Positions 8,218 through 17,322 of a stretch of DNA of 64,000 bases are shown in pieces. The first letter of the stretch is position 1, and every line of letters begins with the position of its first letter. Source of the stretch: Roseburia faecis. Lineage in GTDB: Bacteria > Bacillota > Clostridia > Lachnospirales > Lachnospiraceae. The notes under the pieces are model-generated. The model was not told where the DNA came from. It worked only from the letters and a program-made list of their open reading frames with translations, and did no database searches. Location of the stretch: NCBI RefSeq assembly GCF_001406815.1, contig NZ_CVRR01000006.1, positions 1 through 64,000 on the forward strand. Direction: 5' to 3'. A program made the position numbers and the translations under genes.

Positions 8218-9692
8218 GAGGGTGCGGACATTTTCTTGGACTATCTAAGTGACCAATCCAAGTCTATGTCTGTACTCTATAGGACTCAAATATCCTAATG
8301 ATTTTTTTATTCTTTTTTCATTATACCAATAAAGATAATCATTTAAAATACCAATAAATTCTGAGATGTTTACCCCAGACCAATCTGCATTATAGAACAT
8401 CTCATTTTTAATTCTTCCAAATACGCCCTCGCAGGCAGAATTATCAGGTGAACAGCCTTTCTTTGACATTGATCGTATGAAACCATTTTTCTCCATCCTG
8501 TCAATCCAGCCTGGCCAGCGGTAGTGTACGCCTCTGTCTGAATGTATGATTGGTTTTTCTCCTACAGATAGTAATTTAGCTGCATCGTCAAGCATAGAAT
8601 TGACAAGTAATGCATCTGGAGAAGTGCTTATATTCCAATTGACAAGTAAGCCATCAAAACAATCTACTATAGGCGATAAATAAACCTTTCCTGCCGGAAT
8701 TGCAAACTCGGTTATATCTGTTAACCACTTTTCGTTAGGTTTAGATGCAGAAAAATTTCTGTTAATTAGATTATCTACTGCTGGAGATATTTCACCTTGA
8801 TAGGAATTATATTTACGAGTTCGTTTGATTTTTACTACAAGTTGTTCTTCTTTCATAATCCTACGAATAACTTTTTCTGAGACAATTATATTTTCACGCT
8901 TAAGTAGGGCGTGAATTCGTCTGTAACCATATCGACCTTTATTCTCTGTAAATAATTCAATGACTCTAACACGTAAAAGTGTATATTTATCTTCTTTTTG
9001 TAGGGATTGTTCCTGATAATAATAACTACTTTTTGATAATTGTAATTTCTGTAATAATAATGGCAGTGGGTATCTATTTTTCAAGACATCGATTATCACC
9101 GCCTTCTCTCTGTTGCTGAGAGCACTCTGATCGATGTCTGGGTCTTTTTTTAATACATTTATCGTTTCTTTAAGAATGTCTATTTCTAATTGCATATCTT
9201 GCATTTGAGCCTTCAACTGATTTATTTCATCAGAAGAAATATCTGTACTTGAAACAGAACCTTCTACTAATGTTCCCGGAGTAATGTTTTTGTGATTCAT
9301 AAGACCTAATGTACCTTCTTTTAAATAACGTTTTCGCCATTGATAAATACTAGCTCTACTATACCCAATGTCTTCTGAAACATATTTTATATTTTCTCCG
9401 AGTTCATAGCAACGGTGAATTGCATCTAATTTTACTTCTAATGGAGGATTGCGAGGATGATCAGGAGGATTATCAATTACAGGGTATTCTCTCCTTGTTT
9501 TGGGTGGGGTATTTTCTTCAGCAATCCATGTGTACAGATTTCTACGTGTTGGATACCCTAGAATCCTAATAGTTTCAGTTACAGACTCTGTTTGATGATA
9601 TATCCGTAGTGCAATATCCTTTTGTTCTTTTGAATACATAAAAAGGCTCCTTTCGAAGCCCTATAGTAGTCCAGAATTTTGTCCGCACCCTC
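8218..9692 (-). mobile_element. IS3-family insertion sequence, apparently complete
   Basis: Terminal inverted repeats are visible: GAGGGTGCGGACA at 8218-8230 and its exact reverse complement at 9680-9692, with weaker pairing continuing inward (TGGACTA on both ends). They enclose one intact transposase frame. I see no convincing target-site duplication outside the repeats. It is the only element here whose gene and both ends look whole, so probably the youngest. Confidence 0.8.
8245..9639 (-). CDS. IS3-family transposase, single-frame
   Basis: This transposase has 464 residues. The N-terminal part carries two helix-turn-helix units (about 1-40 and 70-110, the second with IGYSRASIYQWRKRY), then a coiled stretch (about 135-165) and the HTH_21-type SYYY-RYGYRRIHALL region. 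The rve catalytic core follows: D308 (WLTDIT), D368 (IIHSDRG) and E404 (SACEGVFGR), 35 residues apart as in the DDE(35)E signature. Most IS3 elements split this into orfA and orfB joined by a -1 frameshift; here both parts lie in one continuous frame. All catalytic residues are present, so it may be active. Confidence 0.9.
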   Translation of the reverse strand: MYSKEQKDIALRIYHQTESVTETIRILGYPTRRNLYTWIAEENTPPKTRREYPVIDNPPDHPRNPPLEVKLDAIHRCYELGENIKYVSEDIGYSRASIYQWRKRYLKEGTLGLMNHKNITPGTLVEGSVSSTDISSDEINQLKAQMQDMQLEIDILKETINVLKKDPDIDQSALSNREKAVIIDVLKNRYPLPLLLQKLQLSKSSYYYQEQSLQKEDKYTLLRVRVIELFTENKGRYGYRRIHALLKRENIIVSEKVIRRIMKEEQLVVKIKRTRKYNSYQGEISPAVDNLINRNFSASKPNEKWLTDITEFAIPAGKVYLSPIVDCFDGLLVNWNISTSPDALLVNSMLDDAAKLLSVGEKPIIHSDRGVHYRWPGWIDRMEKNGFIRSMSKKGCSPDNSACEGVFGRIKNEMFYNADWSGVNISEFIGILNDYLYWYNEKRIKKSLGYLSPIEYRHRLGLVT

Positions 9693-10069
9693 CCGTCATT
9701 TTGTTAGCTGAAATATTGAATTTTCAATGTGCGAATCCCATTTTAGGTGTGGGAAGTTTTAGTTTATTATTCTCAGTCAAATGAGCCACTGACATGGATA
9801 TTTTTCTACATCTGGTGTTAAACATAGATGATTAGGGTATACGAAGTAAAATGTCATTATTTTTCGTTTTACATGACCTTGTGTATCCCCTCCCTTCTAT
9901 GGCCGTCAACCTCCCATGTCTAACAGGATTTGGGTACTTTCCAGCTTAACCTCTTGATTACTTCTTTATCGTGGCTGGGATCAGGTGTCAAGGGTAGAAC
10001 CGTTCCACGGCACTTTGTGCCCTTGATAACTTATTCCAACCGCGATACACTTGCAATAAGGTTCAGTAG
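9693..10069. other. gap between IS3 element and IS110 relic
   Basis: No gene can be supported here. The stretch contains only a short inverted repeat (GTAAAA 9846-9851, TTTTAC 9867-9872) and probably the non-coding 3' flank of the decayed IS110 that follows on the minus strand. Confidence 0.4.
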
Positions 10070-11349
10070 TTATGCTACCTGCAGCATCTGTTTTTGTGGT
10101 CTTCTGATGTCACTTATCATCTTTGCTCCATCGTAATCAACTCTCGTTGTCAGGATCTTATATGCGATTTTCAAAAACTTACATGCCACTGCAACAAGCG
10201 ATTGTTTCTTCTTTTTTAAAGGATTCTCTTCCCAGTGCGTGTAATAGTAGTGCAGTTCTTTAAACTCTTCATTCTTACCTACAAGAGACAGCGATGCTTC
10301 AAACAGTAAATATCTCAGCTTTTTTCATCCCCGTCAGCTTATCCGGGTTTCTCCCTGATGCTTCCCTGAACTATCCTCTACCAACGCATATCCAGCTAAT
10401 TTCTGTATCTGTTTCGAATTATCAAAACGTCTTATGTCTCCGGCTTCAACTGCTAATCCCGATATTGTTTTTATTCCTACTCCCTCTATCTGGAGCATTT
10501 TTTCTACATATGGAATCTCTTTTACCAGTTCATCTATAAGTTCTACTAGTTCTTCCATTCGTTTGCTGTATCTCTCATAGTCTGACAAAAGTTTTTTATT
10601 TCCATACATGCTGTAGTCAGACCTTCCCGGCTTCCAATGCTGTGCTCTGCAGCTTCCACAAGCTTTATTGCTCTTTTCTTTCCTGCACCTCGCAGCTTGG
10701 CATCCCGCTAGATTTTGTTAACCCCATCCACACCTAACGCGCTGATATCAGCAGTCAGTGGCGCCTGTTCCGGCATCGTCAATCTACTTTTAGATTCACT
10801 TTTTCATAAGCGTCTTTATACTCTGGAAAATAAGTGCCAAACTATCTTGCAATCCTGTTCAAAATCCTTGTGAGTTCCTCCTGTGTCTGAAATTTCAGAT
10901 TTGAAGCACTCCTGAGTTCTGCATAGACTCCTTCCGGAAGGTATGGATAAGTAAATCGCCCATCTTTGATCAGTCCTGCAATTACTTTTGGATCTTTTCG
11001 GTCATTCTTTGATGGGTTATTATCATCAAGTTCCTTTGACTGCTTTACATGATACTGGTTGACGAGTACCGGCTTTCTGTCTTTATCCTGTAAAAACTTT
11101 CCAAGATCAAACCAGTAGTGTCCTGTAGGTTCCATGCCTGGCACCAATTCCTCCTTGCCATTGTCTTTTGCGGTGTCCTGCATCAATTCTAAAAAACTGG
11201 CAAATTCAGCTTCTGTGTTGCTAAATTAGGAAAGCTTTCTTCGAGTACTCATAACCTCTCCCGTCAAAAGCCCTTGAATAAACGGTTTCGCTGCCTACAT
11301 CAATACCTACGACTAAAGTGTATTCATTTCTTCGTAAATCCTCGACCAC
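10070..11349 (-). pseudogene. second IS110-family transposase relic
   Basis: This minus-strand IS110 transposase differs from the one at 2373. It begins near a GTG at 11349 (VEDLRRNEYTLVVGIDVGSE, first catalytic Asp), then frameshifts. The next block (10842-11186) holds MEPTGHYWFDLGKFLQ, NPSKNDRKDPKVIAGLIKDGRF and YAELRSASNL, covering the E and DxxD part of the DEDD set. A further frame (10334-10609) has MLQIEGVGIKTISGLAVEAGDI and LAGYALVEDSSG, and the end reads KMISDIRRPQKQMLQVA to a stop at 10070. At least three frame breaks make it inactive. Confidence 0.8.
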
Positions 11350-11457
11350 AAGTACCTTATCATGATATCATATTTTTGAGAAAATATCTCTTGTATCGTA
11401 TAGCTCGAATCGTGCGATTCGCGCAATTCGTCCAATAAATACTCGGAAGTATCTCTC

Positions 11458-12507
11458 ATGAACACGAAACAAAAATTACACCAGCTTCGTATGAACGAAT
11501 GGACTACCCGTTTTTCAAATCAGAAAACAAGCGGGCTGACTATCAAAGAATGGTGCAATCAAAACAACTTATCCATTCACACTTACAACTACTGGAAACA
11601 TGCTCTGAAAGAAGAACTCGCCAGTCAGGTTCTCCCGGACATTGTTCCAATCGTTATCCCTGAAACACCTGCATCTCCTGCTCCAATCGTATCTAACGAT
11701 TCGGCTCTAACAAATTGCGTGATTCGCTCGATCGCAAAACTTACATACAATAACATCTCCATCGAATTCGATTCTGACATTTCAGAAGCATTTCTGGTAA
11801 CCATCATTAAGGCGGTCCGCCATGCTTAAAGATGCTGATCTCGACGGTCTGCCTGCGATCACCGGCTTCCGGATGAAGAACTGGCCAGACTTTTTCCTCA
11901 CAGATACAAAGGACTTCCGGACGAGATCTATCGCTGGCTTCACATCATCCATGCAAACGAGACACCTGTTAAGGTGATGCGTATTGATAACAACAAGATC
12001 AAAAACGGAAGGAAAACCTACATGTGGGTATACCGTAACCGCCCAACTGAAAAGGCCAGGTCGTCGATCGTTCTCTTTGACTGGCAGAGAGTGCGATGAT
12101 CTGACCATCGGCGGCTAGCGGATATACGCAAGGCGTCCCAACTTTATGAAATCCCTCAATAGCATGATTGGAAAAGCATTGCCCTATAGGAATCCTATCT
12201 CCTCACTTTCTTGAATGATGGCGATGTTCCTACGGATAATAAGTATGCAGAACAGGCAATTCATCCTTTTGATCGTAAGAACTTCATTTTGATTGAGACC
12301 TCAAACGGAGCCCGTGTCAGTGCAATGATCTACAGTATTGTTGAGACTGCGAAAGCCAATTACCTGAATGTTTATCAATACTTCGAATTACTTCTCCCTG
12401 AGATTCCAATGCACATGAATGACGCAAATCTAAAATTCATGGATGAACTTCTTCCAGGGACACCACGTGTCCAGGAGAACTGTCCAAGTCGTTTTAAGAA
12501 ATCTTAA
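11458..12507 (+). pseudogene. IS66-family element relic (tnpA, fragments of tnpC)
   Basis: The first 123 residues (11458-11829) are an intact-looking TnpA accessory protein (MNEWTTRFSNQKTSGLTIKEWC, NYWKHAL). TnpB is essentially missing. From about 11822 on come scattered TnpC pieces: LPDEIYRWLHIIHANETPVKVM, KTYMWVYRNRP and, after a deletion, DNKYAEQAIHPFDRKNFILIETSNGA to VETAKANYLNVYQYFELLL, ending at 12507. The catalytic core between these pieces has been deleted, so the element cannot move alone. It has lost more of its core than the relic at 93-1073, but its ends are better preserved. Confidence 0.8.
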
Positions 12508-12530
12508 TTATATATATCAAAATCAGCTTA

Positions 12531-12586
12531 ACCCTACAGTAATGCAGGGGGGTACTTTGTCGTGGTACTCACAATTGAGGGCTTAC
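12531..12586 (+). repeat. IS66 right end
   Basis: Following the tnpC relic, this segment ends GAGGGCTTAC, i.e. GTAAGC read inward, the usual start of IS66 inverted repeats. It is about 75% similar by eye to 5825-5880. The 12587-12808 stretch after it holds nothing I can support. Confidence 0.55.
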
Positions 12587-12808
12587 CAATCCGTCGTCTT
12601 CCCAGACCAGGCCTTTGATACTACATGCATATCGCAAATCAGAACAAATATTCTCACAAAGAAATTCTATTTTCACGGACGCTTCTCCATTCATTTACTT
12701 CAATGTTAATAATACAAATTGTTCTTTCAGCCAGTTACAATTTTTCGAAGTAAATACAAGCCCTTATCACTTTCATGGTTGCATTTACTATAAAATTTTA
12801 TCTAATTT

Positions 12809-14419
12809 CTAACCATCTTTATCCAAAGTTGACACTATGTGAACAGATATATTCAATAACATATTTTCTTGCATTTGATAACGAATTTTTTTCATCAACT
12901 GGCTGGTAATTTCCGTCAAATTTTCTATTTCTGTTTTATCTGATATTATTTTTTTGCACATTTCATTTGCACATGCTTCTATTGCAATAGATATTTTTTC
13001 CCTTTTATACCAGGTTTGTTGAAAGAACACTGGATACCGTACAGAATTATATGCCCAATTTACGATATCAGATACTTGATGAAAGTTTTGATAAGTTATA
13101 TATTCATCACAAATCATTTTTGATTCTTCATTTTTAATATTCATTCTTTTCCCCTGATATCCAGCAAAAAAGAGAGCATGATATATAGATGTTGGCCTAT
13201 TTTGCGCAAATTCTTTTAAGAATAAATTCATTACATCCAAATTTTTATCATATCTATAATTTATTTTCGCGAAATTGCAAGCAAGCAAAAATTCCAAAAT
13301 CGACCTATGTGCAAAATATAATCTATCATCATTTCGATTAAACAAAGAACGATTTCTTTTTCCATCAATATAATCTATATATGAAGTATTCGTTATTTTT
13401 TTTAGTTCATTAACATATATATAATAGTCACCTCTTTCTGGAAAAACTTTATACATATATACAGCAGCTTCATTAATTAGTTTTTCTAATGTATATCTTA
13501 CATTTTCCGTTCGCAGAGATTTATTTTTTTTAGAAATGAAGAATGCTTCTCTTTTTATCCAGTTTTCAACAATCTCATTATAAATATTCAACAGTCCATG
13601 ATACGAACCTTTTTTTATTATCAACAAATCCATGTAACTAATAATAACAGGTCTACATGCCAGATTCCCACACTTATAAATAATTCTACGTGCTTTTATA
13701 TATTTATCAATTCGAAATTTATACTTTCTTATCAAATAAAAAATAACGTCCAAATGTGTAAAATCACAAATATGAAATATTTCATATTTTTCATTTTGAA
13801 GTGTAAGTACCCGATCTATGCCAATATCCCTATTTAAAAATTGATCATTATCAAAAAAGTTATTACGTGATGTAATAATCACCTTTGGAAACCATTTTGT
13901 TTTTTCCTCCAGCATTTCAAAAAAAGCTTGTGGATTTTTATTTGCTTCAGAAGCTTCATCAAAGGCATCCAACAATAATATAGTAGCTCCTTTATTTTCT
14001 ATTGCATCAATCAAATCTAATGAATTTGATAATTTTAGGGGAACATATTCGATGTCATAGTTTCTTTTAAAAAATTTACATTTAAATATTGCATACAAAT
14101 TCACTAAAAATGTTGATTTTCCTGTCCCCGCCTCTCCTAAAATTAAAATAAATTGTTTCCGACCTTTTATAAGCACTTGGTTTATAAATTTATTAAATCC
14201 ATATATTTTTCTATTTTTCTTTAGACGGCTTTTTACAAAATAATGGGTATAATTCCAAAATTCTTCCTCACTTAAAGAAAGAGGACGTATTTTCTTCAAT
14301 ATTCTAATTATATATATACGATAAAAAATATATATAATTTGTGCAATCGTATACAATGCAGCTATATTTGACAATAATTTTGTAATATCTATTTTATGTA
14401 AAATATGTAGTATGTTCAA
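12809..14419 (-). CDS. membrane-anchored NACHT-family STAND NTPase
   Basis: This encodes 536 residues from a TTG start with AAAGG seven bases upstream. One hydrophobic helix lies at about residues 16-40. The NACHT core follows: Walker A GEAGTGKS at 95-102, Walker B ILLLDAFDEA at 147-156 and the sensor strand IITSR at 181-185. A winged-helix-like region follows, with YFAHRSILEFLLACNFA, the F-HRS-E-LLA block typical of NACHT proteins. STAND NTPases are signalling switches in phage defence and programmed death. This one is short, with no C-terminal sensor repeats and no fused effector, so partners may be encoded elsewhere. It is strongly AT-rich and isolated between an IS66 relic and Rpn-like relics. 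The fold is confident; the role is inferred. Confidence 0.75.
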   Translation of the reverse strand: MNILHILHKIDITKLLSNIAALYTIAQIIYIFYRIYIIRILKKIRPLSLSEEEFWNYTHYFVKSRLKKNRKIYGFNKFINQVLIKGRKQFILILGEAGTGKSTFLVNLYAIFKCKFFKRNYDIEYVPLKLSNSLDLIDAIENKGATILLLDAFDEASEANKNPQAFFEMLEEKTKWFPKVIITSRNNFFDNDQFLNRDIGIDRVLTLQNEKYEIFHICDFTHLDVIFYLIRKYKFRIDKYIKARRIIYKCGNLACRPVIISYMDLLIIKKGSYHGLLNIYNEIVENWIKREAFFISKKNKSLRTENVRYTLEKLINEAAVYMYKVFPERGDYYIYVNELKKITNTSYIDYIDGKRNRSLFNRNDDRLYFAHRSILEFLLACNFAKINYRYDKNLDVMNLFLKEFAQNRPTSIYHALFFAGYQGKRMNIKNEESKMICDEYITYQNFHQVSDIVNWAYNSVRYPVFFQQTWYKREKISIAIEACANEMCKKIISDKTEIENLTEITSQLMKKIRYQMQENMLLNISVHIVSTLDKDG

Positions 14420-14491
14420 TCTTCATCCTTTCACGGCTGATAATCTTTTATATTTCTTGTAACAATATATATTTTTTCAAGATGTTTTTAT

Positions 14492-14745
14492 GTCAACACT
14501 GGAATCTCTCATTTCCGTATTTCATTGATCTAATTCAGATCTTTCTAGTCACAGACGTAATCTTATTTCCCCTGCAAGTATTCATCAATACCATCTGCAA
14601 TCTTATTCTGGTACTCATCGGTTGCCATTTTTTAATCTTCTTCCTATTCTCTATTAATAAGTTTGTTTATTTTTACAATTTTATCTCAAAAATATATTTT
14701 TATACTATCTCCGTCATCATCAGTAGTCAATCCAATTCTGTTTTA
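14492..14745 (-). pseudogene. remnant of PD-(D/E)XK (Rpn-like) gene, copy A
   Basis: Bases 14492-14560 are a diverged copy of the 3' end of the genes at 14845 and 16128 (compare AACACTGGAATCTCTC with AACACCGGAACTTTTC, then a shared TTGATCT-CAGATC pattern). Bases up to 14745 resemble the region between the third copy's start and its upstream hairpin. The middle of the gene is deleted. An open frame on the plus strand here (14482-14805) is low-complexity and not convincing. Confidence 0.5.
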
Positions 14746-14747
14746 AT

Positions 14748-14799
14748 AAGAAAAAGTGATAATATATTCTTTTTTTGTCATACATCATCACTTTTTCTT
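14748..14799. terminator. bidirectional hairpin, diverged twin of 17245-17294
   Basis: AAGAAAAAGTGAT (14748-14760) pairs exactly with 14787-14799. The loop side still shows traces of the longer stem (GATAATATAT against TACATC) that is perfect in the hairpin at 17245-17294. T-tracts occur on both strands. Confidence 0.6.
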
Positions 14800-14844
14800 A
14801 CTTAAATATTCTATTTTTATTTAATACGGGTATTTCAAATTAAT

Positions 14845-15436
14845 TTAACTCAGAACTGGAACTCTTCCTTCCAATATTGCGTTGATCTCATCCAGATCCT
14901 TACCTGTGATGGATGCAATGTTTTCCGTGGACATTCCACTACGGTTCATTTTAAGAATAATTTTTGCTTCTCCTACAACTTCTCCCATAGCTTTACCTCG
15001 CACTTCCCCTTCGGATTCTCCCAGCTTTCTGGCAGCACTTACTTCACGTTCGATGTCATCCTTCATCAATTCTCTCAACGCATCACACATATTCGCATCC
15101 CTCCTTATTTCACGATACAACTCATCATTTGCCCTGACACTTACCTGTAACACAGCCTCTACATTCTGCCGGTCACGCGATGTATTCATTCCTTCTGCTT
15201 TTCTCAGGAATTCCTCCACGTCTTCTTTCTTTGCATGATTTGACAAAATCCTCAAACTCCGATGCTCTCCCGGCTCTAATTCCTGTGTCACAATAATCTG
15301 CACTGGAAACGGCAGATGTTCTGTCACATAATAAATTCCCGGATATTTTTCTTCTATGTTTATGTCCATACTTCTGCAATGTCAAAAACATTTTCTCCGG
15401 TCGGGTTGCTCTGAAAATAGATACTGTCAGTTCATT
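14845..15436 (-). pseudogene. PD-(D/E)XK (Rpn-like) gene, copy B, 5'-truncated and frameshifted
   Basis: The open frame 14845-15369 is almost identical to residues 133-295 of the gene at 16128-17015 (KYPGIYYVTEHLPFPVQIIV to ILEGRVPVLS). Upstream, MFLTLQKYGHK shifts frame by one base at about 15365, and homology stops abruptly at about 15436, just after the codons for NELTVS. The nuclease core (D45, E72, K74 in copy C) is therefore missing. It retains an extra GEVRGKAMGEV repeat relative to copy C. Probably a dead duplicate. Confidence 0.75.
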
Positions 15437-15473
15437 GATTGGATATCACTTTCTTTGTTTAACTACTTAGCCA

Positions 15474-15836
15474 TCACCTAGATAACAGTTTATTCAATTT
15501 CTTATCAAATGTTTTGATATCATATTTCTTTACACAACTATACGCATATAAAATACAGTCCACAAAGTCTAAATTATTTTCCGCATATGCGTCAAGTCCT
15601 ACCTGAATAACTTCTTTTTCTGCAACTGTCACTTCTGACAAAAATTCCATCAATGCATCCCTAATCTTATTTCCATCAACAGAATATACGCCCTTTAATA
15701 CATATACAACTTCCGCAATAACCTCAATTGGAACCATTGTAACTTCTGTTTTTATAATACTTTCAGCTTCTCTTGCCATTGCCTCATTATCATTCAGAAG
15801 ATATCTTAAAATAACGTTTGCATCAAGCACTACCAT
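15474..15836 (-). CDS. PIN-domain ribonuclease toxin (VapC-like)
   Basis: This 120-residue PIN domain has all four expected acids: D5 (LDANVILRYLL), E42 (AEVVYVL), D93 (DFVDCIL) and D111 (TFDKKL). PIN toxins cut RNA with bound Mg and are held inactive by a partner antitoxin. The gene overlaps the 3' end of the antitoxin gene by 14 bases, the usual antitoxin-first order. The pair lies between copies B and C of the Rpn-like gene, so it may have been inserted into, or carried with, that duplication. The family is confident; the target is unknown. Confidence 0.85.
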   Translation of the reverse strand: MVVLDANVILRYLLNDNEAMAREAESIIKTEVTMVPIEVIAEVVYVLKGVYSVDGNKIRDALMEFLSEVTVAEKEVIQVGLDAYAENNLDFVDCILYAYSCVKKYDIKTFDKKLNKLLSR

Positions 15837-16071
15837 GCTTTTCTGTCACCGCCTTTTCCCAAGCATATTGTTCTTTCTCTTGTAAGCTGGGATCTGCATA
15901 TTGAGCCAATATCCCTCTCGCTGATTTTTTTTCATCTTTTGAATCTGATTCATCCATAAATTCGTCCAAAACTGTTATAATCAATTTTTGATTTTTCTTT
16001 GCATGAATTTTTTCTAAAGTTCGAACCATGTTTCCGTCATAGTATCCCTGCAAAGCCAACATACCAGTCAC
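15823..16071 (-). CDS. antitoxin of PIN-domain toxin
   Basis: This 82-residue protein is encoded directly before and overlapping the PIN toxin. The N-terminal half (MTGMLALQGYYDGNMVRTLEKIHAKKNQKLIITVLDEF) looks like the beta-helix dimer region of small antitoxins. The acidic and flexible C-terminal half (ARGILAQYADPSLQEKEQYAWEKAV) is the kind of segment that wraps the toxin. No signal peptide. It is expected to neutralise the toxin and repress its own operon. Assignment rests on gene order, size and the ADPSL-E-AWE ending common to PIN partners in Firmicutes. Confidence 0.75.
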   Translation of the reverse strand: MTGMLALQGYYDGNMVRTLEKIHAKKNQKLIITVLDEFMDESDSKDEKKSARGILAQYADPSLQEKEQYAWEKAVTEKHGSA

Positions 16072-16127
16072 CTCCCCTTCTTAATTCCATACCTCTGCAC
16101 GTTCAAGTATAAATTTCTTCTTTTAAT

Positions 16128-17015
16128 TTACCCCAACACCGGAACTTTTCCTTCCAGTATTGCATGGATCTCATCCAGATCCTTGCCTGTGATGGATGCA
16201 ATGTTTTCCGGCGACATTCCGCTGTGGTTCATTTTAAGAATAATTTTTGCTTCTCCTACAACTTCTCCCATTGCTTTACCTTCCGATTCTCCCAGTTTTC
16301 TGGCATCTTCCAGATCATCCTTCATCAGTTCTCTCAACGCATCACACATATTCGCATCCCTCCTTATTTCACGATATAACTCATCATTTGCTTTAACACT
16401 TACCTGTAACACAGCCTCAACATTCTGCCGATCACGCGGTGTGTTCATTTCTTCTGCTTTTCTCAGGAATTCTTCCACATCTTCTTTCTTTGCATGATTT
16501 GACAAAATTCTCAAACTTCGATGCTCTCCCGGCTCTAATTCCTGTGTCACAATAATCTGCGCTGGAAACGGTAAATGTTCTGTCACATAATAAATTCCCG
16601 GATATTTTTCTTCTATTTTATGTCCATACTTCTGCAATGTCAAAAACATTTTCTCCGGTCGGGTTGCTCTGAAAATAGATACTGTCAGTTCATTGATTGG
16701 AACTGCATCTACACGTTCTCCATAGCCTTTGTACAGACATGCATATCCGACTGTCTTATAAAAATCATCAATAGTCAGTGCATCTTCCGGGCTCTTATAC
16801 TCGATCACATTATATTTTTTCATGATATGACCGATTTCATTCTTAATTCGTCTGTCACTTTCTTCTTTTATAATAAGAAGATCAATGCGGATTGGTTCTT
16901 TGCTCAGATTGTATTCCGGCTTTAACTCCAGCCGTTCAATATCTTCGTGGAATTCGAGCCCCGCGGCAGCGCAAAATGCCGGATGCCACTGGAGCTTATC
17001 TGGTGCATTTTTCAA
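16128..17015 (-). CDS. PD-(D/E)XK nuclease / Rpn-like transposase-family protein, copy C
   Basis: This 295-residue protein has a PD-(D/E)XK core: D45 (IRIDLLII), then E72-x-K74 (VIEYKSPED), and DDFYKTVGYACLYK. This family (Rpn / PDDEXK transposase) contains recombination-promoting nucleases and defence-linked proteins. The C-terminus has small GKAMGEV-VGEAK repeats and an LxxMNxSGMSPENIASITGKDLDEI helix pair. It is the only whole copy of three in tandem; the others are at 14492 and 14845. Upstream is a perfect hairpin at 17245-17294 that insulates it from rmlC. Nuclease motif confident, biological role not. Confidence 0.75.
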   Translation of the reverse strand: MKNAPDKLQWHPAFCAAAGLEFHEDIERLELKPEYNLSKEPIRIDLLIIKEESDRRIKNEIGHIMKKYNVIEYKSPEDALTIDDFYKTVGYACLYKGYGERVDAVPINELTVSIFRATRPEKMFLTLQKYGHKIEEKYPGIYYVTEHLPFPAQIIVTQELEPGEHRSLRILSNHAKKEDVEEFLRKAEEMNTPRDRQNVEAVLQVSVKANDELYREIRRDANMCDALRELMKDDLEDARKLGESEGKAMGEVVGEAKIILKMNHSGMSPENIASITGKDLDEIHAILEGKVPVLG

Positions 17016-17244
17016 ATTGCTTCCTCCTGTTTGTGTGAATCACGATTCCGCAACATCGCAATTTGTTTTCGTGCACAAATGCTTAGTTTTCACCTCTTTC
17101 CTTTTCGATTTTCCCTCCGCAATCTTTTCCTGTCTTTATGATAACCTATTTATTTTTCTCCATCAAGCAGTTTCTTGTATCCCGAACACCCAAAATAATC
17201 TCATCGTTACTGTTCGCATCAAATTGTTAACGGAATCAATTATT

Positions 17245-17294
17245 AAAAAGAAGTGATGATGTATTGTTTTTCATATACATCATCACTTCTTTTT
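17245..17294. terminator. bidirectional terminator closing the rml operon
   Basis: There is a perfect 20-bp stem (17245-17264 with 17275-17294) and a 10-nt loop, flanked by A and T tracts. It lies about 28 bases after the rmlC stop on the minus strand and can also stop transcription leaving the island. A diverged twin lies at 14748-14799. Confidence 0.85.
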
Positions 17295-17322
17295 ACTTTC
17301 TTATGTTGTTTTTAGATATTTC

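Noticed and set aside
11332-11360. GTAAATCCTCGACC as left end of the second IS66 relic
   Set aside because: Resembles the right end weakly, but it also encodes the N-terminus of the IS110 relic and lacks a matching target duplication.
12809-14419. NACHT protein as an Avs-type phage sensor
   Set aside because: Avs proteins are far longer with large C-terminal sensor repeats and an N-terminal effector; neither is present.
14482-14805. 107-aa hydrophobic plus-strand frame as a membrane protein
   Set aside because: It lies antisense to a decayed Rpn-like gene end and runs into a terminator; hydrophobicity reflects the T-rich strand.
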